Assembly: GCA_001466705.2 (NCBI GenBank) | Contig: LATX02000230.1 | Location: 1-64,000, forward strand | Reading direction: 5' to 3' | Length of the DNA: 64,000 nucleotides | DNA from: Moniliophthora roreri | Taxonomy: Eukaryota; Basidiomycota; Agaricomycetes; Agaricales; Marasmiaceae | Shown: positions 56,682 to 64,000 of the stretch, piece by piece | Position numbering within the stretch: the stretch's first letter is position 1 | How the letters are laid out: the number at the start of each line of letters is the position of its first letter | The notes under the pieces: generated by a model | Databases searched by the model: none | Told to the model about the DNA's origin: nothing | What the model saw: only the letters and a program-made list of their open reading frames with translations | Made by a program: the position numbers and the translations under genes

Positions 56682-57584
56682 CGTTCAAGGGCATCTGAGA
56701 CAGACACGATCAGGGGGAATATCAGATTCCGTTTCCTCCAGGTCTCTATCCTTTCCTCTCCCTCCTTTCCCTATCTCTTCTCCTTCCTTCCAACCCGACT
56801 TGACAAGGACCACATTATCGGGTCCAGGCGTCGTTACCTGATGGTAATGTCAGCTTCGCAACTTTGCCTCCCGAATTGTCTCCCCTCGTCTCCTCTCATG
56901 TCGTCCTGCCCCTCTCTCTCTCTCGATCTTTCCGCGCCGGTGTCCCATCAACGTTTTTTGCTTCCGCTGCCACAAGTCTGGGCTCCGGAGTTGGGCTCAA
57001 GGCCCCTCGCAGCCTCCGGGGATGTCTAAGCGGCTCGCCTCAGCTGGGTCGTTGTTTGGCGTCGGGTCCTGGACCTGTACCCGGTCACACTGCACAGCTC
57101 TGTGACCTCAGTGTCTATTCTGCCCCATTCCATGACACTTCCTTTTTATAGGTGATTGCGTACATTCCAAATGGACCACTAACTCCGTGTACAGAATTTT
57201 TCGGGTGCACTCCTCTTGCCTCCTTCTGCTTGTACTCTCATCCCAACACCCACACTCAATCTATTGTCTGTGACACTCGCGTTTACCTGCTGATCGCGTT
57301 CAGTCCCGGGACTTAAGTTGCTGACGTTTGCAGTAACCTATAATAATTTTGGGCCATCACGTGATTGGGCGAGCAGGCACCGGATTTGTTATAGCAGGCT
57401 TGGATTTTGTGAATCGGGTAGAGAACGAAATGGTATGGTGCAAAGCCCGAGGGTGCTTGGCTCCCGTATTCATGGAGACGTAGGTTGGTTCTTGCTGAGG
57501 ATAGACAATCTGCTCTGCCCAAACCCCCCTCGACCAGATACACCACTTTGAACCATGCAAAGTTCACCACATTTCCACGACCTT
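56682..57584 (+). repeat. Repeat R copy 3 and unassigned sequence
   Basis: 56690-57130 matches the reverse complement of about 24535-24775 in parts (ggacctgtacccggtcacac). It is CpG-rich compared with the copy at 24 kb. 57130-57584 has no recognised gene. Confidence 0.5.
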
Positions 57585-58366
57585 CATCAGCGAAATGGAC
57601 ACCTAAATATATTGGAATAAAATGAGTGAAATACGTTATAATGGCCAAAATACATTATAATCATTATGGTGTATTTTAATGTAATATAATTGTTGTTCCT
57701 TTATTTTAATGGATTAAAATGAAGCAAAATGGTTATAATGTATTCTGGCTATTATAATGTATTTCAGCCATTATAATGCATCGGCCCCACCTGGGGGTCA
57801 GGGACAAAAAGAAATAATATTTATTTGTTGCAACCCCCATGAGTCGAACCCTCAACCTCAGGGTGGATTAGTCAGCAACCTTGGCAGCCACGAGGTGCTC
57901 AAGACCACTGTACCACAGTGCCATATACTTACCACCACACATAGTGCAATATATCCCCTTACTCAAAAGACCTATCTCCACCCCCTTGCTGTTTCTATTG
58001 ATCAAATCCCCAACCAAAAGCTTCCCTTCACTTTATAGAGTCCTCTCCCTGTCCTCTGGAAGGCATAAAAATGCACTGTTTTGATTGCCTCTGTTACAAT
58101 CTATTTTACTACATTATAATAACTCTGTCTCATTTTATTGCATTTTAATACACTATAATAATACCATCCTATTTTATTGCATTTTAATGTGCTATAATAA
58201 TACCATCCCATTTTATTGTATTTTAATGGATTATAATAACACCAGTCTCATTTTAATGCATTTTAATGTATTGTAATAGCATTGCTTGATTTTAATCTAT
58301 TACAATGGACTAAAATCAGCAAAATACATTATAATTTATTATATTTAGGTGTCCATTTTGCTGATG
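57585..58366. mobile_element. CATCAGC-ended element E7 (782 bp), TSD TT
   Basis: Same length and almost the same sequence as E6. TT lies at 57583-57584 and 58367-58368. The tRNA-like core is at about 57832-57928, minus strand. Confidence 0.88.
57832..57928 (-). repeat. tRNA-derived core of E7
   Basis: Same antisense A-box-like and B-box sequence as in E6. Confidence 0.5.
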
Positions 58367-58725
58367 TTCAATGCTCGGACGTCGACACCACAAACGTGGT
58401 CGGTAGAACGGAACGGTTAATGCCACGCGTGACGGTCTATACAATCGATTTTCATCCCGTCCGCCTCATTGCTGACAGTGGGTGCAAGACAAACTTATAC
58501 TGCATAGGACTGTTCACGACCGACTGTAAGACCATCATACTATTTCTTCTAGAAGCGGCTAAACACTTTTGTGGTTGGAAAAAAACTCAAGTTCCGAACG
58601 GATACATGAAATTTTCGACGATCCGCGCACTGCACTAGGGACGACCATTCAATCCATATCGCAGCAGAGGCTGAGCAGCACAGCCTTCATCCGAAAGTGC
58701 GTGATATTCTTCCTCGAGCCCGCGG

Positions 58726-58732
58726 TATAAAG
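58726..58732 (+). promoter_or_regulatory. TATA box of the cerato-platanin gene
   Basis: TATAAAG lies 80 bp upstream of the ATG, in a CpG-rich upstream region, at a plausible distance for a short leader. Confidence 0.6.
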
Positions 58733-58805
58733 GGTCACTGATTCGACCATCTTCTGCAGTGTTACATTCCTACTGTCACCCTCAACCTAGATTCTTGTCA
58801 TCATC

Positions 58806-59380
58806 ATGAAGTTCATTGCTGCTATCGTCTTCCTCGCTACGTCCGTCGCTGCGCTCAGCTTCAAACGCGCCAACGTCAACGACAACGATAGAGACGGCCA
58901 GTCTCTCAAGTTGCGATACGTCACTGACTACGGCAACTCCGAGTTCTCCTTCAACAATGTTGCTTGCTCAAACGGAGAGAATGGCATGCTCTTCAAAGGC
59001 TACAACAAGGTCCAGGATGTACCCAGCTACGTCGGAGGTGCTTATGCTGTCGAGGGCTACAACGATGACGACTGTGGCTCGTACGTCCCAATTTCCAGCC
59101 TCCCTTTTTCTCCGACTGAATTTTTGTGCACACTAGATGCTGGGAAATCTATTACAACGACAAGTCGATTCGCCTCGTCGCTGTTGACACTGCTCAAGAG
59201 GGTTTCAATGTCCCGAAGGACGCTATGGATCGTTTGACGAACGGATTTGCGTCCGATTTCGGTGTCATTGATGTTACAGCGAGGAAGCTTCAGCCGGGAG
59301 ATTGCGGACTTAGTGAGTGGTTCCCATCTTCAAGGTAATATCTGGGGGATGCTGACGATGTGATTATGGCAGGATCTTGA
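58806..59380 (+). CDS. Cerato-platanin family secreted protein
   Basis: Exons 58806-59080, 59137-59312 and 59373-59380 give 152 aa. A signal peptide (MKFIAAIVFLATSVAALS) is followed by a YVTDYGNSEFSFNNVACS segment, YVGGAYAVEGYN, CGSCWEIYYN (formed across intron 1), VDTAQEGFNVPKDAM and a final GDCGL. Four Cys (ACS, DCGS, CWE, DCG) match the family's two disulfides. Cerato-platanins are small, expansin-like fold proteins secreted by fungi that bind chitin oligomers and can be sensed by plants. The ORF looks intact. The last exon adds only two residues after GL, so intron 2 should be confirmed. Confidence 0.9.
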
Positions 59381-60089
59381 AATAGCAACGCAACTTGATC
59401 GTTACTTTTGGACAGATTTGTTAACATTGTAAACATCCTTCATGGACTGTAGTACTCCTGTACTCCACGGACTAATAGTGTATTCACATTGCTCAGATGT
59501 GTCTTAACCATATCGTTTTTCATTTTCAAAGACTATCTGTATCCGATAACAGTGTTAAGGCCTGGTCATCCCCCCAAAAAAATATCGAGACCGTGAGACT
59601 TAGCCTGTCTAGCTACTCTTTCTCCGAGGATGTATAGAAGACAATTGTTCTTTTAATGGACTACCAGTTGATCCCGAGTGTCGTATGTACAGGACGGTGT
59701 GAAGCGACGACTATGAAGGAATGCTATCACTGGAAACAGAACGTTCATTCCACCAGAGGCGCAGCTCATGTTGGGTAGCTCGTCATAGCTCTTGGGCGGA
59801 ATATTGACGGTATTCGGACAGGCGAGATCCCGATGTTTCCGGTGGTCGGGATGGGATGCGTTGAAACGTGGAGGGGAAGGGGCCTCAGACTGATAACGAC
59901 CTGAAACTGTGAATACACTCATACCATGATTCCTGAAGAGAAGTTCAAGGCTTGTTACTTGTATATGCCTAATATGAACTACTATACACAAAGAGATTCG
60001 ATACATAAATAAAAAGCTAATCCAGCGCTGTTCATGAAGAAGGGATGAAGAAAAGTTCGTAAAAGTCGTAAACGGACTGAGTTGTCCTC
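59381..60089. repeat. 3' flank of FunK1-1, duplicated at 63330-63820
   Basis: 59650-60089 matches about 63375-63821 with short indels, so the tandem duplication includes the downstream region of the kinase. No separate gene is evident. Confidence 0.65.
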
Positions 60090-62351
60090 TCAACGTCTAT
60101 GCTTCTTGCTCGAAGCAGGCCTCGAATCAGGATCGTCAGCACCACGCTTCTTGCTTCCAGTGCGCGTGTTCCTAGCACCCTCTGTCCTTCCAGTGATCAT
60201 GTACTTGATATAAGCATCTTCAAGTTGCTGTTTACGGTCAATCCGTGCATCGCTGAGTTGGGAAGAATCCCGTGTGGCTTCGCAGAAGCGTTCGTAAATC
60301 CAATCCCAATCTTCCAAGCGTTCCAGGAATTTGTCGTATTTCCAGACTGACTGCCGATTCAGCTTTTTCTCGTCATAGTTCGCCAAAGCCGCAATCTCAT
60401 CGTACTGTTCCCTGTCCTCGTTTGACGGAGCGTGGTCGTAGCGCACCGCTACCAAGTCCTCAAAGTCGACGAGGAGATTCTTCAGACAACCATCTGAAAG
60501 CATTGCGGGTTTGCGCATATCGCGTGAACGCAAAGATGTCTCCTTGTGGGTACCGCCTATGCTAAGGCCCTCGCTAATCATTACATAATCGTAATTCTGG
60601 TTAAGGCGTTCGACTACCTTCGTCGCTGTCAAGCTATGCGGTCCATGTTTTAAAAGTACCCAGCATAGGACATGGAAGAAAGACTCGAGATCATCGGCGC
60701 GTTTGTGGCGGGTTGCATTTCCCAAAAGAAGCTCGGCGGACATAAATTGCCATGTTCCCTGCAAAGGTACAGATGAATCATTAAATCTCTGGGCAGAAAC
60801 ATATTCTACTCACCGTTCTTTCGTGTTGTCGTGGCGTCTCGCGATCAACGACCGGCTTGCTAAAGTCCCAGTCAATCAGGAAACCAGATTTGCCATCTTC
60901 GCTAATGAGAATGTTGCCAGAACTAATGTCGCGGTGCAAAATCTTGGCCTCGTCATATGCAACCTGATGAGCTTCATATTATAATTATTAGTCTTTGGAA
61001 CATGTAAAAAAACTGCACATAGGTACATACCTTTCATGGCATCCTTGATCGCGTTAACCAACTCATGCGTAGTGCGAAAGTCCGTGAGGCGACGGCCTAC
61101 CTCTCGAAAGACGATGTAGTAATGTTGGAAGGGATAGGAAGGCTCTCCTGGCTTAAAAAGATCTGGGAAACTTGATCTGGCGACGGTTTTCTGCTGGCCA
61201 ACATCACCGTGAGCGACGACGTGCGGAATGTGAGGAACTCCCTTCTCATGCAGTTGCGCGTAAACGTTACCCTCCTTCTGCATTTCCTCCATGTCGATTC
61301 TCCATGTGTCCTTCAAATATACAACGTTACCGTGTATATCGATGACCAAGAACCCACGGGTCGAGCGACCGAAAGGAGAGACCGATACAGAGAAACGATT
61401 GGCGCCGCCATAGAACACCACCGTCTCCTTACTGCCTTCGTCGTATACCGAGAATTTCCATACCTTCTCCCATGATTTGAGAGGAAGGAGCTCAGTGGCT
61501 TGCTCGACGAATCGAGACTCGGCAGAAGACGGAACAGTCACTGTCCGATCATGGCCTCGGATTTCGGGGGAAGAGTGGTTGAAACGCCACAAGAAGTCGA
61601 CGAGGTGCTTCTCCTTCGCATAACGAAAAGCGCTGGTAANCTCGACGCAGAAAGCATGTGTCCTGAATTGGGTTGCAAGCATGGCGCCAGCGTAGGTGGC
61701 AAGCTGAGCACGTGTCTCCTGCGAGTTTTTGGCCTGTTTCTCAAAAGGATATGCCTCGGAAACGTTATCATTGAATCCAGAGGAACTGTTTGCCAGCTTG
61801 AACTCGAAGAAAGTCTCAAGCTTCGCGACTTCAAACGTACGCTCGAGTTGGACATTCTTGTGAAAGACACTGACATCGACGTTTATCAGACCAGTCTGAT
61901 GGGTCCAATTGATGTCGTCAGAGGCGTCGCCAGTGACCTTCAGTTCGAGATTAGTGCAATAGCGGTCCAATAACTTGGTCTATGATATAGTCAACAAGTC
62001 AGCACCCAGATAGCTATCGCAAAAAGAACATATGGTACTTACAAATCTGTAGCACATATCGAATTTTTTCTTGGCATCTGAGCGAATGTTGCCCCATCTC
62101 TGTCGCTGGAAGTTCGGCCGACGAGGGAGTCCTGGAGGCGCAGGCAGAAACTTGGCGAGAAATTCGATGGGTGACACTGGACCAAACCACTCGTTATGAG
62201 TGTCGAGTTCAACTTGAGCAAGGCGGGTATCCCTGGTGGGGTCTTCGGATGTAAATGTCGATCTGCCAGTGTTCAACTCGAGCGGAGAACTCGAGGAATC
62301 AAATATAGCCTGACTCTGATCCCTCGGCAGTTGAGGAGGAGTAGACGACAT
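60090..62351 (-). CDS. FunK1 fungal-specific protein kinase, copy 1
   Basis: Minus-strand exons 62351-62043, 61979-61031, 60971-60814 and 60758-60090 join in phase (about 694 codons). The N-terminal half is the usual FunK1 region (WTHQTGLINVDVSVF, FVEQATELLPLK, SPFGRSTRGFLVID), and the kinase part has ILHRDISSGNILI (HRD catalytic loop), LIDWDFSKP (the DFG position as DWD, normal for FunK1) and RTGTWQFMSAELL across an intron. A basic tail ends KKHRR. FunK1 kinases are expanded in multicellular basidiomycetes; substrates are unknown. The n at 61640 lies in the reading frame where relatives have a further ~20 residues. A second copy lies upstream in tandem. Confidence 0.88.
61640..61640. other. 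Gap base inside the FunK1 coding exon
   Basis: The frame is kept across the n, but from memory of the family a short conserved segment with an R-x-D-x-G-type motif is expected between AFCVE and TSAFRY. A small stretch is probably missing from the assembly. Confidence 0.5.
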
Positions 62352-63374
62352 GCTGAGTGAGTGCGCCTTCGTTTGATGGAGAATTCATGGATCCATGGTG
62401 TTCGATACGGGGCTGTGGAATCGGCCACGACTTGGCAGAAAGAGAAGAACAATGCAAAATGGCGCTCGCGTGACCGTGGCTGCCATTGATGGCTAACCTG
62501 ATTTGGCAGGCAGTGTTTCCCACACCTCAACCGAGAACGACCAACTTGAATGAAGTGCGCCGGTGCGCCTTGGGCAATTATGCAAGATTTCGGTCAAGGT
62601 AGAGCTATGAAGTGTTGCAGAATGTGCTAAACTACAGAATCCACAGTCTTTCAGTTCGGATACTGCGAAAAGATGTTACAACCTCACAAAATCGTCTGGC
62701 CATCCAAGATGTTAAGCAGCCAAACTCACACATCCATGGACTCTTGGCCTCTTGGTCAGGTATGCCGGTAATCTGGCATCTATCTATTCATTCACCTATC
62801 CTAATGATGTCTCCTTCCCAGTTATCGGCGCGATATTCCATTTATTCGTTCTAAACTCAGGCGATAACTGATGAAAGACCTGTCTAAGCGAAATATGCAT
62901 GAGTAGAAGCAGTCAACAACATGGCTCATATATGCCGAGTCACCAATCATTGGTCATGCGCAGCAGAAAGTTAAAACCCAGCACCCTCTCTGACCGTCTC
63001 AGCTTGTACGCACCGAGTACTCTCCTCTTGGACAATCGACGCCAGGAGACTACGGCCAACAACACAGCTCATATACGCCCACCTACCAACGGACTCTTCA
63101 TCCAGCGAAGTAACACTCATCAATTGGTCATATACGGTAGTCAGTATGTGCAGCAATCAAGCCGCCCTCAGCAAAAGTACCGCAAGCTAAGCAATACTAC
63201 GGTAGTCTAAGCAAAATGAGATTCACGATTAAGCACGAGTATAATTTCGTTCCTTTGCCTTGCTACTAAGCTATTCTCTGCTTTCAAAAAGCAAAGCTGA
63301 CCGTTTTTCCGGCGACTACCGGTGCTAAATTAATTACTGTTCACTTTCAGAGACCCATCAGCCATGTTGGTCGT
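62352..63374. other. Spacer between tandem FunK1 copies
   Basis: The first ~200 bp are presumably the promoter of FunK1-1. No further gene is recognised; short frames at 62612-62854 and 62899-63210 lack family features. Confidence 0.4.
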
Positions 63375-63821
63375 AGCTAGGACGTCGAAAGCATTCACCT
63401 CGCCAAAGGCGTTGTATGAATAGGACAGTTTGAAGAGATAACTGCGAAGGGACGCTGTCACTAGACACAGAACATTCGTTCCAGAGCTGCAGGTCCCGTT
63501 GGGTAGCTGGTCATCGCTCTTGGGTATAATGTTACCCACGTTCGGACAGGCGAGACCTCCAGGTTTCCGGTGGTCGTGTTGGGATCCTACCGTCTAAGCG
63601 TTGATAACATGGAGGAGGCCGCAGACTGATAATGACCTGAAGCTGTTAATACACTCATATCATGATTCCCAAAGAGAAGTTCAAGGCTTGTTACTTGTAT
63701 GTGCCTACTACTATACACAAAGAGATTCAATACATAGATAAAAAGCTAATCCAGCGCTGTTCATGAAGAAGGGACGAAGAAGAAAAGTTCGTAAAAGCCG
63801 TAAACTGACTGAGTTGTCCTC
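63375..63821. repeat. 3' flank of FunK1-2 (duplicate of 59650-60089)
   Basis: Aligned with the flank of FunK1-1, with scattered substitutions and short indels. Confidence 0.65.
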
Positions 63822-64000
63822 TCAACCTCTATGCTTCTTAGAGCTTCGTCCGGAGCTTAGTCCTAGCAGTCGTGGTGCGAAGTTGCTTCCAGTGCGCGTG
63901 TTCCTAGCACCCTCTGTCCTTCCAGTGATCATGTACTTGATATAAGCATCTTCAAGTTGCTGTTTACGGTCAATCCGTGCATCGCTGAGTTGGGAAGAAT
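63822..64000 (-). CDS. FunK1 fungal-specific kinase, copy 2 (C-terminal end only)
   Basis: The minus strand from the window edge reads SQLSDARIDRKQQLEDAYIK, then YMITGRTEGARNTRTGS, as in copy 1, followed by a diverged tail ending KKHRG and a TGA at 63822-63824. The kinase domain lies beyond the window. The tail differs from copy 1 by a short indel region. Confidence 0.75.
   Translation of the reverse strand, partial: SSQLSDARIDRKQQLEDAYIKYMITGRTEGARNTRTGSNFAPRLLGLSSGRSSKKHRG

Noticed and set aside
57313..57648. Minus-strand frame of 111 codons
   Set aside because: It runs across the left boundary of E7, so part of it is transposon end; no motif.

Overview
The window looks like repeat-rich DNA from a mushroom-forming basidiomycete (Agaricomycetes). 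Short introns of about 50-60 nt, a FunK1-type fungal kinase, a DUF6535 fragment, a DUF6698-like gene, a cerato-platanin and HxxR tyrosine recombinases of the agaric type all point there. Species is not determinable. Most of the first 40 kb is layered transposable-element debris that is strongly CpG-poor. CpG-rich host sequence appears from about 40.5 to 44 kb and again from about 55 to 64 kb. Single 'n' bases at 4801, 32492, 34753, 44480, 50054, 52166, 52978, 53510, 53949, 56681 and 61640 mark contig joins. Several are flanked by duplicated sequence, so part of the window is an assembly or haplotype artefact.

Layout. 1-2.8 kb: a rearranged, mutated copy of the upstream region and 5' end of the metallo-beta-lactamase gene at 41 kb, interrupted by a CATCAGC-ended element. 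2.8-6.2 kb: an inverted array of 21-bp repeats, present twice around the gap at 4801. 6.2-13.5 kb: a complete but decayed Ty3/Gypsy chromovirus with 438-bp LTRs, a 5-bp target duplication, a probable self-priming site and an extra zinc-knuckle ORF after the integrase. 13.5-25.7 kb: copies of a dispersed repeat (H), another repeat (S) carrying a solo LTR, and a decayed SAP-domain gene lying between inverted H copies. 25.7-29 kb: a tyrosine-recombinase pseudogene split by a CATCAGC element. 30.5-31.7 kb: a DUF6698-like gene. 32.5-40.5 kb: a decayed XPG/GEN1-like nuclease gene facing a SAP-domain gene, broken by two CATCAGC elements and a solo LTR. 41-44 kb: an intact metallo-beta-lactamase gene and a decayed F-box-like gene. 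44-50 kb: the 3' end of a younger Gypsy element and a second convergent SAP/XPG pair whose SAP member is open. 50-54 kb: a TIR element and duplicated recombinase and DUF6535 fragments. 55-64 kb: a derlin gene with a CATCAGC element in an intron and a lost 3' end, a cerato-platanin gene, and a tandemly duplicated FunK1 kinase.

Three themes stand out. First, a set of elements with CATCAGC...GCTGATG ends and 2-bp target duplications. In two cases, mentally removing the element plus one 2-bp copy restores alignment of the host gene with its paralogue. Second, LTR families with different flanking sequence share the same 11-nt motif about 34 nt after a TATA box, and this motif is complementary to the Gypsy primer-binding region. 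Third, paralogous copies differ mainly by CpG to TpG/CpA transitions, including in catalytic motifs, as expected from methylation-driven decay. All calls are from reading the sequence; no database search was run.
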